Under the pieces are notes generated by a model. That model did no database searches and was not told the DNA's origin. It worked only from the letters and a program-made list of their open reading frames with translations. From positions 21,129,036-21,193,035 of the forward strand of contig OW121744.1 in NCBI GenBank assembly GCA_933228675.1: DNA of 64,000 nucleotides, read 5' to 3'. The translations under genes were made by a program, and so were the position numbers. Below are positions 23,843 to 34,231 of this stretch, piece after piece. This stretch comes from Stomorhina lunata. Lineage: Eukaryota > Arthropoda > Insecta > Diptera > Rhiniidae. Numbering within the stretch: position 1 is the stretch's first letter; each line of letters opens with the position of its first letter.

Positions 23843-24913
23843 TCACGGCAAATCGTAGGGCATCTTATGGTGCTACTAAATCGACTTTTCTTTCAAACTT
23901 GTTTTAATAAATTGTATTTATTTAAGCAAAAAATAAATAGTTGTTTGTAGTGGTTATATGTACACAAGATAAAAGTTTTAACATTATGATTTAAATGTGT
24001 TAGTTTTTGTTAAATTCATACTTATATATCTAAAATTTACTAATTACTAAAATTCTATCATATGTTTCAGTTTTTACTCATTTGTTTTTTTAGGTTATAA
24101 TATAAAATCATGATTTTAATATTTAAAGGCTGTTCCATTCCCTGTTTTGGTACCACGCTAATCTTATAATAAATTTTAGGATCAGATATGGCTTTTATAG
24201 TACAATTGTACTTTCATTTAGGTTCACTTTAAACTTAAATTAATGTTTCAAATTAAGTATTTTTCTCTTTTTTTATTATCTTTTAATTTGGAGGATTCGC
24301 ATTTATATTCAACCGAAACTTTATGACTCGATCTTTTAACAAGTAGAGATTTAAATATAGTACGGAAATACAATTGGGTAAGTTTTGGGTAACTTCGGAC
24401 TTGTTAGGGTAGTTTCGTTATCGAATCGGAATACAACTTATTTTGAACAGAAAGAATGGAACTCCTTGTGTTGTTACTTAATAAATGTTATAAAATCTTG
24501 TAAAATAATATTTTAAAATTATAAAATTAAAAGACAATATTAATGAAATATGTATATCACAGGTACATTTTTTTAGTTTTTCTTTTTGCAATAACAAATT
24601 TTTTAAAATTAAAATAATAAAATTTTTAATAAGAGTAATAACAGTCAATAAAACAAACAAATTTCGAATGAAAAATATTTATTTTCGACTTATAGCAGCA
24701 CAAGTGTCGCACTTCTTAAAAACTTTTTAAAAACATATGTAATTTAGAGGAGGTGTAAGTGAAGTTTTTAGTTTTGGTCCGATTAAAATCTGATTAAAGC
24801 ATCCACATTAGAGGTCGGCACAAAGAGAACAGAATAAAATAATCGTCCGAAGAGTTAAAGTCTTAACTAAAATAGGTATTTGTCAATGTATAGTTCTGGT
24901 GTTAAAAAGAAAA
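23843..24913. other. non-array intergenic sequence
   Basis: No coding region or repeat recognised. The 60-codon minus-strand open frame at 24478-24660 has no features of a real protein. Confidence 0.4.
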
Positions 24914-26868
24914 GTTTTCTAAAGAAAATTATTTAATCAAAATTTTTTCTATAGAAAATATCTTTATCAAAAATTTTTCTATAGAAAATGTTTTTATCAA
25001 AAATTTTTCTATAGAAAATGTTTTTATCAAAAATTTTTCTATAGAAAATTTTTTTATCAAAAATTTTTCTATAGAAACTTTTTTTATAAAAAATTTTTCT
25101 ATAGAAATTTTTTTTATAAAAAATTTTTCTATAAATTTTTTTTCTAAAATTTTTCTATAAAATTTTTTTTATCAGAAATTTTTTATAAGGAATTTTTTTA
25201 TCCAAAATTATTCTATAGAAAATTTTTTATCAAAAAATTTTCGATTGACAATTTTTTTATCAAAATTTCTTTAACAAAAATTTTTCTGTAATTATGTTTT
25301 TAATGAAAAATTTTTCTATAAAAATTTTTTTATCAAAAATTTTACTATAGAAAATTTTTTATGTCAAAAATTTTTCTATAAAAATTGTTTTTCTATAGAA
25401 AATTCGTTTTCTATAGAAATTTTTTTTTTTTTTTTCAAAAATATTTCTATAGAGAAAAATTTTTATCAAAAATTTTTCTATAGAAAATATTGTTATCAAA
25501 AATTTTTCTATAGAACATTTTTTTATCAAAAATTTTTCTATAGAAAATTTTTTTATCAATAATGTTTCTATAGAAAATGTTTTTATCAAAAATGTTTCTA
25601 TAGAAAATGATTTTATCAAAAATTTTTCTATAGAAAATTTTTTTATCAAAAATTTTTCTAAGAATATTTTTTTTTATCAAAAATTTTTCTAAAAAAATTT
25701 TCTATATATAATTTTTTTATTAAAAATTTTTCTATAATAAATTTTTTTATCAAAAAACTTTCTATAGAAGGTTTTTTTATCAAAAAAATATTTCTATAAA
25801 ATTCTGTTATAGAAAATATTTTTATTCAATTTTTTTTTTTTATCTTTAAAATTTTTCTATAGAAAATTTTTTAAAAAAGGAATTTTCTATACAAAATTTT
25901 TTGTCAAAAAATTTTCTATGTATAATTTTTTTATTAAAAATTTTTCTATAATAAATTTTTTTATCAAAAAACTTTCTATAGAAGGTTTTTTTTATCAAAA
26001 AAACATTTCTATAAAATTCTTTTATAGAAAATATTTTTATTCAAATTTTTTCTATAGAAATTTTTTTTCCAAAATTTTTCTATTTTTTATCAAAAATTTT
26101 CCTGTAGAAAAATTTTTTTATTTAAAATATATAAATTATCAAAAATTTTTCTATAGGAAATTTTTTTATCAATTTTTTTTTTATTTTTTCGATAGAAAAA
26201 TTTTTGATAAAAACATTTTCTATAGAAAAATTTTGTTGAAAAAAATTTTCTATAGAAAAATTTTTGATAAATCATTTTCTATAGAAAAATTTTGTTAAAA
26301 AAAATTTTCTATAGAAAAATTTTTGATAAAAACATTTTCTATAGAAAAATGTTGTTAAAAAAATTTTCTATAGAAAAATTTTTGATAATACAAATTTTTA
26401 ATAAAAAAAATTTCTATATAAAAATTGTTGTTAAAAAATGTTTCTATAGAAAATTTTTTTATAAAAAATGTGTGTTATCAAAAATTTTTCTTTAGAAAAT
26501 GTTTTTATCAAAAATTTTTTTATCAAAAATTTTTCTATAGAAAGTTTTTTTATCAAAAGTTTTTCTAAGAAAATTTTTTTTATCAAAAATTTTTCTAAGA
26601 AAATTTTTTTTATTGAAAATTTTTCTGTAGAAAATTTTTTTTTTTAATTTTTCTATAGAAAATATTTATCAAAAAATTTTCTATAGAATTTTTTTTTAGA
26701 AAAATTTTTTATCAAAAATTTTCTATAGAAATTTTTCTAATCAAAAATTTTTTTATCGAAATTTTTGTATCAACAATTTTTCTATAGAAAATTTTTTTTC
26801 TAAAGAAAACTGGTTTATAAAAAATGTTTCTATAGGAATTTTGTTATCAAAATTGTTTCTATAGAACA
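24914..26868. repeat. 30-bp palindromic array (array 9)
   Basis: Units GAAAATTTTTTTATC plus AAAAATTTTTCTATA, fairly uniform at 24950-25080 and 25440-25670. The block at about 25690-25830 is repeated at 25911-26045 with the same private variants (CTATAATAAATTTTTTTATC, CTATAGAAGGTTTTTTTATC), an offset of roughly 220 bp. The units at 26190-26390 are in the opposite phase (AAAAATTTTTGATAAAAACA plus TTTTCTATAG). Confidence 0.9.
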
Positions 26869-26878
26869 TTACATTTTA

Positions 26879-27052
26879 TGAACACGTGTGTGTGCCTTAG
26901 CTTTCGCTCATTGGATAATCGTCTTTATTCGTAGTTTCCGAATTAGAGTAAAAGCGGTATACTCTTTTCATATGGGTTTTTTCAAATGGACAATACGGCA
27001 AATTATTGTATTGAAGTGCAACATCTTTATATTTAAGAGATTTTGGTTGCAT
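26879..27052 (+). repeat. dispersed repeat D, copy 2
   Basis: Second copy of the repeat at 19395-19568; it begins GAACACGTGTGTGTGCCTTA right after array 9 ends. It has a few point differences and small indels over about 170 bp. Confidence 0.7.
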
Positions 27053-28937
27053 TGTTAAGGAGATGAACTTTGTACCGCTATAAATTTTGAAATTTAGAAT
27101 TTTAATAAACTAAAAAAAGAGTTTTGGCCAGGAGAATACAAACTCCTTTTGATTTAACTCAACAGACAAAATAAAAATTTTTACATAATTTTCAATACAA
27201 AATACAAATATTGAAATGACATTTTTAATTCTAAAGAACCACTAACCATCTTTGAATTTCTTTTATATCTTATTTTTTTTTCATTTATAAAAAATTAATT
27301 TTGAAACTTTTACGTATTTTTGTTACAATTATTAAGTCATCTATTTATTTTTGCCCCTCAAACAAAATTTGTGGCTTTAGATTTTAATATAAACATCAAA
27401 AGTTTAAGGAGCTTAAGTTTAAATTTTTTTTACATGTTTTTATAATTTTGGTTTTATAATTCTTTAATACCCTGTCCTTACTTACAGTTTTTATGACATT
27501 TTTCTTAAATCTCTTTTTTTTTTGCTTTAAATTTTGTTATTTGATTTTTAAAACACAGTTCATTTTTGTTGAGTTTTCTATAATTTTTACAGGTTAACTT
27601 TACATGGATGCTGAAAAAAAAATGGCAGTTTTTTTTAGGATAATATGGCACAAAATTTATAGATTTATTTGATTAATTCTCAAGCAACTAAAAAAAAGTC
27701 TTTTTATTTCAATTGGAATTTAAATTTATGCTTCTAAATTTTTAACTGAGCTAACAATTAATTTGAAAAATATTACCACAATTACAAAAGTTTTAAATTT
27801 CGTATAAAAAATTTGTAATAACCCTACTCACAATCCGCTGTAAATAGTCCAGCATTGCACAGTGGGTTGAAAAAAAAATTATGGAAATAATTCAAGAACT
27901 TCTAAACGTTAAGCTTGATTATCATGAACATGGCTATTGAGGAGCTTATGTTTGGACTCTACTCTGTACACTTTTTAGGAGGGGAGCTATATGCCCTCAA
28001 AGTGGGGCATTTTGGGTTTTTCGAAAATTAAACAAATTTTTATCTGATATAAAATATTTTTATAAAAATGTACGAAATTTGCTACAAAAAACATAGCTAC
28101 ACGTATGATGTATCTCCTATAGATCATGAGATATTATTTGACGACTTAGGCCAACAACTTTGCTAATATCGGATCTAAATTTTCCCCGATTTTTCTGAAT
28201 TTTTTTTTACTTTATTTCTAAGGAATCTACAAATCAAACAACTAAAGAATTGGAGCATGGCCAATCAATAGAGAACATTCTAAAATGAGTGTGTGTTTGT
28301 GGTTTTACATGTGTTAGTATAAATCCATTGTAGGCAAATTAGCCCCTACGGGCCGAGCACCAATCGTCAGTTTCACATACACAGCACGAACCAAGAAGAA
28401 AAAACAAACTCAAATACGAAAAATACTCATTTGTATGATAACAATCAATTTTCAACAACAAAACACATGCAAAAGAGAACAAGAAAATATTTATTTTTTT
28501 CTTAGTCTCTTTATTTGTAAAATCACCAATACATTGATATTTCCTATGTTCTCTTTATGCCTATCATGGGTATAAATAAAAAGTTTCTTGGTACGTTTTT
28601 TAACCCACTCTTTTCTTTTGACCCAAAGAATACAGAAAGAAACTTTGTACTTCAATCAATAGATGTGAACAAAATTTTAAACACGTATTTGGTACTTTTT
28701 GATTTCGAGGGTCATAATAGGTAAAAAAGGGATAAAATGATAACTTAACATCTCATAAAATAATATGAATAAAAACAAAATGTTAACCGCGTTTTTAAGT
28801 AAAATCTACCGAATTCAATTGATACCAAAGAAATAACAAATAATGCATGTGGAACTTTTTGAAATAAGGGGATAAAAAGGGAAAAATGTTGGTTATGTTA
28901 TAACTTTTAAACAAATGAATGTTTGTATGTCCTTTAT
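27053..28937. other. AT-rich non-array sequence, no gene seen
   Basis: No convincing coding sequence on either strand. The segment at about 27840-28250 is richer in G and C than its surroundings (GGAGGGGAGCTATATGCCCT, AAAGTGGGGCATTTTGGG) and may belong to a dispersed repeat, but there is no second copy here to prove it. Confidence 0.4.
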
Positions 28938-29335
28938 GGAACAGTAAACTATGCGTTTTATCATGTTATGCTGTTAAGAAAAGTTGTTGCGTATGAGCCG
29001 GCGAAGGTTTCTTAGTTGGTATGACAAAATTTCGACAGTTGGCGTCACTGAAAATTACTCAAAGTGAATTAAACCGTAAGCTGTGCATTTGATCATGCTA
29101 TAATCTTTAGCAAAGTTGTAGCGCATGAGGCGGCGAAGGTTTCTTACTTCATGTGAATAATTTCCGACAGGTGGCGCTACTGAACATTACTCAAAGTGAG
29201 TTAAATTATAAACTGTGTATTTTATCATGCTATGATCTTTAGCAAAGTTGTTGCACATGAGCCGACGAAGGTTACTTAGTTGGTATGTACAGTTTTCGAC
29301 AGGTGGCGCCACTGAAAATGAATTAAATCGTAAAC
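28938..29335 (+). repeat. three tandem copies of a unit of about 132 bp
   Basis: Copies start near 28980, 29114 and 29246, each with AAAGTTGTTGCGTATGAGCC, GGCGAAGGTTTCTTA, TTTCGACAGGTGGCG, ACTGAAAATTACTCAAAGTG and ATCATGCTATAATCTTTAGC. A partial copy precedes the first and the last is shortened. Divergence between copies is roughly 10-20 percent by eye. This repeat is unrelated to the 30-bp arrays. Confidence 0.8.
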
Positions 29336-30361
29336 TGTCGTAAATTAACTCAATACTTGTGTAATGTTTTTCCTCTAAATTTATTTTGGTACTTTATTAA
29401 ATAAAATACATATATGAAAACTTTAAAATTTGCCTCAAAATGCTTATCATAAAGCTCCGAGCAAGGCTCGGTCAATCAGGTACCATTTATCGAAATTTTG
29501 CTAAAGTCGTTCCATTACCTCTAAAATCGTTCCATTACCATTACTGGTTTCTCGGAATCGAGATTTTGGCAATCTGCAGGCACAAACCATAACTTAAATG
29601 CAAAAAAAAACTCGTAGAACGTACACAAGTTAAGAAATAGTTCCAGACTTGACTCTGGGTAATGCATTCACTGAAAATAAACAGTTTTGATTCTTTAACT
29701 GTCAGTCCTCAAATGAGCCCCGTAGAGTAGGTTATCATGTGGTCGGACTAGACCGACTTTAATACCACTTTACTTGTTTATTTAACAATAATTTCTGCGA
29801 ATAAAATTTTCGCTTGAAAAAAAAAAAATTATTTACAATTTATTATTTAACTTCGCAGCTTTTATACTAAAAGCAACAGAAAAAAATATTTAACAAACGA
29901 TTATAAATCATAAATATTACAACTGAAATACAGGGACGTATGAATGTTTATGAGCACTTAAAGGGCCTAGATTTAACATGTTATCATTGGGAACTATATA
30001 CTCCAAAGACGAAAAATCCTACGGCATTAACACGCTGTCGATGTAAAAAAATAAAATTGTCTGTAGAGCAAGAAAATGTTTAATAATGCGACTAATTTTT
30101 AATATTAATTATTTAAATTGACCAAAGTAGGTGTACATGTACAAGATAATATTTTCATATGTCACGATTTCACTAAAGCGCATGTGAGGTGTATAATTTT
30201 CTTTCAAATCGCTAATCTTGTTGTCCATTTGGTATCACCGCCCTCAGCCTTAAGTCGATGGCGTCAATCCAATGTTTCTTGACCTGTGTTCAAAATTCAA
30301 ACCAAACAGTGACTGTTTTTGGAATGCATTATATAGTCTTGGAAATAATGTCGATTGATAT
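29336..30361. other. non-array sequence with an element A end fragment
   Basis: Mostly nothing recognised. At about 29733-29775 the minus strand reads AAAGTCGGTCTAGTCCGACC followed by ACATGATAACC, closely like the left end of element A (TAGTCGGTCAAGTCCGACCA then ACGATACCC). It is probably a short orphan end. Confidence 0.45.
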
Positions 30362-30660
30362 CGTTCCAAATCGAAAAATCAATAGCATTAGATAATACGT
30401 CCCCTGCCTTTAAGTAGGTTATTAACTTCACTATTCTAAGATTCTAACATATCGATCTTTTGAGTTTAATAACCAAACTCCTATTTCAATTGTTTCGAGT
30501 GTATTGTGGCACTGTCCAGTTTTTTGGTTACAGTTATGTTACTGATTTCTTCGTCTTCAAAAATGTACAGTCCTTTGATGCCACCGGCCTATTATTCATA
30601 CCAAACAGTGACTTCTTCGGAACTCAGCCCTAGTTCTTGCAATGCTTCTAGATGCTCTTA
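30362..30660 (-). pseudogene. mariner-type transposase relic 2
   Basis: On the minus strand a frame reads EVTVWYE (about 30618-30593), two stop codons, AGGIKGLYIFEDEE (about 30590-30547), ITVTKK, then LDSATIHSKQLK, which aligns with the QDGATCHT block carrying the second catalytic Asp. Further on, NAIDFSIWND (about 30392-30363) resembles the PLDFFLW block with the third catalytic Asp. About 25 residues are missing between VTV and the Asp block. Stops, frameshifts and deletions make it dead. It looks related to the copy at 61946-62525. Confidence 0.6.
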
Positions 30661-30790
30661 AAACCAAAAAACCACTTACCGATACAAAAACACGGATGCT
30701 TATCCAACTTTTCCAGTGCTTACTCATTCACATTCTATCTATTAATATCCGAGTATTTAAAAAATCAATATTTAAACATTAATAAGAAAG

Positions 30791-31000
30791 AGCTATTGTC
30801 GATCAAGACCGACAACATAATACCCTTTACCACTGAGGTCGAAATTATTTTCTTTTTCTAGCATAAAAACATATATTTGCTAAATTTTGTCATCACACAA
30901 ACGTTTTCCCATGGCTTGAGTCAGATCTGGACCGATTTTCCAGAATTTTGGAATTTAATTACATTTTATACAAAATTGAATAAACATAAAATTGTCAATT
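30791..31000 (+). mobile_element. dispersed element A, copy 3 (left end only)
   Basis: AGCTATTGTCGATCAAGACC, ATACCCTTTACCACTGAGGTC, TTTGCTAAATTTTGTCATCA and ACAAACGTTTTCCC match the left part of element A. Similarity fades at about 31000. A complex minisatellite starts some 40 bp further on. Confidence 0.6.
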
Positions 31001-32095
31001 CTCTTGTCATAAAATTGTCATTTTCTTAAGATTTTCGAGAATTTTTGCTGTTGATATTCTACCCCTGCTCAGATATACCTCACTGCCTAAAGGGTATACA
31101 AATCAGTATAACTGTTCCCATTCTACTCCTGCTCCTACTGCCTAATGGGTAAAGTGTTTATAAATGTTTAGCTATTACTATTCTACCCCTGCTAAGATAT
31201 ACTTCACTTTCTTCAGGGTATAAAAATTTTACCACATTTTTATACCCTTAAGGAAGGGTATAAAAATCCCCGTTTTTACATATCTCACTGCCTATAAGGT
31301 AAAGGGTATAAAAATGTTGTGAAGGGTACAAAAATTAGTATTACATATTATTATTCTAACCCTGTTAGATATTCCTTACTGCCTAAAGGGTAAAGGGTAC
31401 ACAAATGTGTACCCTGCTTCGATATAAATACTTAACTGCCTAAAGAGTAAAGGGTATACAGATACGGATTAGATACATCTTACTGCCTAAAGATACATCT
31501 TACTGCCTAAACGGTATATAAATGTGGTAAATTGTATAAAAATTGGTATTACTGTTCACATTCTACCCCTGCTCAGATATTTCTGACTGAATAAAAGGTA
31601 AAGGGTATGACAATCAATATAGCTGTTCCCATTCTACCCCTGCCTAGATACACTTTACTGACTAAAGGGCATACAAATGTGATAAAGTGTATAAAAATAG
31701 GTATAACTGTTCCCATTCTACCCCTGCCTAGATATTTCTCACTGCCTAAAAGGTATAAAAAGAATATCAGTATATCTGTTGAAATTCTACCCCTGCTTAG
31801 GTATACCTTACTGTCTAAAGAGAACACAAATGTGGCAAAGGGTATACAAATCAGGATAGCCGTTCCCATTCTACCCCTGTATAGATATACCTCAGTGTCT
31901 AAGGGTAAAGGCTATAAAAATGTGGTACCCTTTACTACCATTCAGTATAGCTGTTCCCATTCTAGCCCTGCTTAGATATACCTAACCGCCTAATGGGTAA
32001 AGGGTATACCAGGTATGTACCTCACCGCCTAAAGGGTATAAAAATGTGGTGAAGGGTATAAAAATTAGTAAAGCTGTTTCCCTTCTACCCCTGCT

Positions 32096-32149
32096 TACAT
32101 TTACCCTTTATTCGGGGAGGTATATCTCCCCGAATAAAGGGTAAATGTA
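32096..32149. repeat. perfect 54-bp palindrome with 24-bp arms
   Basis: The left arm (32096-32119; it contains CATTTACCCTTTATTCGGGG) and the right arm (32126-32149) are exact reverse complements, separated by six bases, GTATAT. The arms carry the array motif TACCCTTTA, so it arose within the minisatellite. It could form a stable hairpin. Confidence 0.9.
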
Positions 32150-32230
32150 TACCAATGTTGTAAAGGGTATAAAAATAGCTGTTCAAATTCTACCCATACT
32201 TAAATATACCTGTCTAAGTGTATACAAATG

Positions 32231-32478
32231 AAGGTACAAGTCCAATACACGCGGCATGCGGCTGCGGGCGGTCGTAATATTGCCAGTACATAAAATGTGC
32301 GTTTGTTTTAAAAATATTCATATAAAAAATATTTGAGTAGGATGAAATTAAGTCTGACAGCACTGAAGAAATCTGCCGCGCGGAAAAGTAGAACAAAGTT
32401 CTACTACTAATTTGACAAATCAAAAAACAGCTGATTGCCGCCCGCAGCCGCTTGCCGCGTGCATTGGCCTTCTACCTT
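32231..32478. mobile_element. 248-bp GC-rich MITE with about 42-bp inverted ends
   Basis: The left end AAGGTACAAGTCCAATACAC and the following GCGGCATGCGGCTGCGGGCG match the reverse complement of the right end (AAGGTAGAAGGCCAATGCAC, then GCGGCAAGCGGCTGCGGGCG) with a handful of mismatches over about 42 bp. The interior has no coding capacity. It splits the minisatellite, whose units resume at GGCCAATGGTATACAAATCA. Base composition at the ends is strikingly GC-rich for this region. The family is not identified and no clear target duplication is visible. Confidence 0.8.
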
Positions 32479-32770
32479 GAGGCCAATGGTATACAAATCA
32501 GTAAAGGGTACAAAAATTAGTTTAGCTGTTCCCAATCTACCCCTGCATAGATATACCTCACCGCCCAAAAAAGTAAAGGGTATAAAAATCATTTTTAAAA
32601 AATGTGTTAAAGGGTATACAAATTAGTAAAGCTGTTCCCATTCTAGACCCCCTTAGATATTCTTCACTGCCTAAAGTGTGGTAAGGGGTACAAAAATGTG
32701 GTAAGGGGTATAAAAATCTGTATAACTATTTCCATTATACCCCTGCTTAGATATACCTCACTGCCTTAGT

Positions 32771-33478
32771 ACGTCTTTCTTAAAAATATTTTTAGACTTT
32801 GAAAATAGTTTAACAACTCTTAAGAATCTAATTGTTAGCAGGAGCCTTAGCTAAAAGCGGTAATTTTTCATATAAAATTACGGCAATAAAAGAAAAAGCG
32901 GAAAGAACTATTTCTTTCCTTAAACATACCTTTAGCAAACATTTTGACTAATAAGTCAAAGAAAATGGCGACAAGGGAAAGCAATTGGCTACATTCACCC
33001 GAACTCCACTAAAAGTCAGTTGTATTCGAAAATAAAGAAATATTTGAACTTAACACGCTATTATTCGAGTAAAGAATTTTATTTTGTAATTGTAGTAAGA
33101 ATTTTTCAGTTTTTATTTTGAACTTGCCAATAAAACTTCTTTTGAAAAAAAAAATAGAAAAAATTTTGCAATTGTAATAATTTTGTTTTTATTTATTTAG
33201 GATTTTTGAAATAACTTACAGGACTAAAAATAATTTAACTATTCGATGGCTACGAAAAAATCTCAATGCTTTTCAATTTACAATGATTATGTGTTTTTAG
33301 GTTACTTTTTTGTATATTATCTATTTTTAAGCTTTTGTTACTTAAGTATTTTTTTTTGTATTTGTTTAATAATAATTTCAATAATAATAAATTATAAATG
33401 TATAAAATATTTATGTACTAATTAAATGCTAAAATCTGTTGCTTAAATCTCTTCTTTTGTTTTTTTCTTTTACTTAAA
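32771..33478. other. 3' flank of robo, no gene seen
   Basis: AT-rich sequence without array units or coding regions, between the minisatellite and the robo 3' end. Several TTTATT strings (AATAAA on the minus strand) make later polyadenylation sites possible. Confidence 0.45.
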
Positions 33479-33642
33479 TTTATTGAAATTTACACTTACT
33501 GTACACGGTGGCCTTAGAGATTAGGGTAACGTTTAGAAGCGATTTAGCAGCTGCTTCACTAGAAGTATATAACCACATCGGTAACTAGACCAGATGTTGG
33601 ATCTACTGCACAACCACTGGCCACAGAACCATATGTTGCATA
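33479..33642 (-). promoter_or_regulatory. probable robo 3' UTR with poly(A) signal
   Basis: A minus-strand AATAAA lies at 33484-33479, 159 nt after the stop codon. AT-rich sequence contains this hexamer often by chance, so the true 3' end may be further left (towards 33000). Confidence 0.35.
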
Positions 33643-34231
33643 TCAATTGTTTTGTGTTAATATCTTAGGACCACTCGTCAAGGCTGAAGCCGAGGTCATG
33701 TGCGGCGGCATACCCGGCTCTCCAGCCTCGGCATACAGACAGGAACCTTCGCTGCAGGAACAGGTATCACCTTCACGTGAACTACAACATTCACTGCAAT
33801 TGCGATTGGGTTCACCCAAAACCTCATAAGTACACGAAGAGGCTGCTAAACTCTTTTGATCGTTCTCAATTATTTCCGGGAACCGACTGTGTTTGTTGTG
33901 ACATCGCTGGTTGGAGGATTTACCATTTTCTTGGCTACTTTCCGAACGCATAGTATCATTAGCGCCCACCATATGACTGTGACTATGATGATGATGCGTA
34001 TGGGGATTGTGTGAATGTTGATGATGTGTGGTTGGTTGGTTGTGTGTTTGTGCTGGATTGGAATGAGATGTCCGTGAATGATCGGAACACTCAGAGGAAC
34101 ATTGATAGATTTGATGTGCTGATGAGTTATTGGGTGGCATGTGAGCCGTGTGTAAGGGTTGATACCAACCCTCACCGGGTGGTGGCAAGGGCTGGAGGGG
34201 CGATGCTAGGGCATCACAGCTGTTGCAGGTT
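33643..34231 (-). CDS. robo: robo last coding exon: CC3-like motif and C terminus
   Basis: The acceptor is at 34233-34232 (CTTCAG), with exon phase 2 coming in. It encodes residues 588-783 and the TGA stop at 33645-33643. It opens with RTCNSCDALASP, then PLPPPGEGWYQP (CC3 region, the binding site type for Dock/Nck SH3 and srGAP partners in Robo1). Next come HQIYQCSSECSDHSR, a histidine-rich stretch (HHQHSHNPHTHHHHSHSHM), and a conserved REGDTCSCSEGSCLYAEAGE block near the end. In Drosophila Robo1 the CC3 region has a longer proline run before EGWYQP; here it is PPPGEGWYQP. Confidence 0.93.

Larger units (their letters stand above)
31040..32770 (+). repeat. complex minisatellite with AAGGGTATAAAAAT motif
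   Basis: About 15-18 irregular units of roughly 80-110 bp, each with parts of CTGTTCCCATTCTACCCCTG, CTTAGATATACCTCACTGCC, TAAAGGGTAAAGGGTATA and AAAATGTGGT. The repeated (TA)AAGGGTATAAAAAT matches the right end of element A (GGTGAAGGGTATAAAAAT), and the element A fragment just to the left suggests the array grew from it. The recurring short open frames are an accident of the repeats. It is interrupted by a MITE at 32231-32478. Confidence 0.85.

Noticed and set aside
31573..31975. Open frames of about 100-120 codons on both strands with repeating VPILPLPRYT-like or YLGRGRMGTA-like motifs
   Set aside because: They are produced by the minisatellite, overlap on opposite strands and break with unit length changes; the 32231-32478 MITE also disrupts them.
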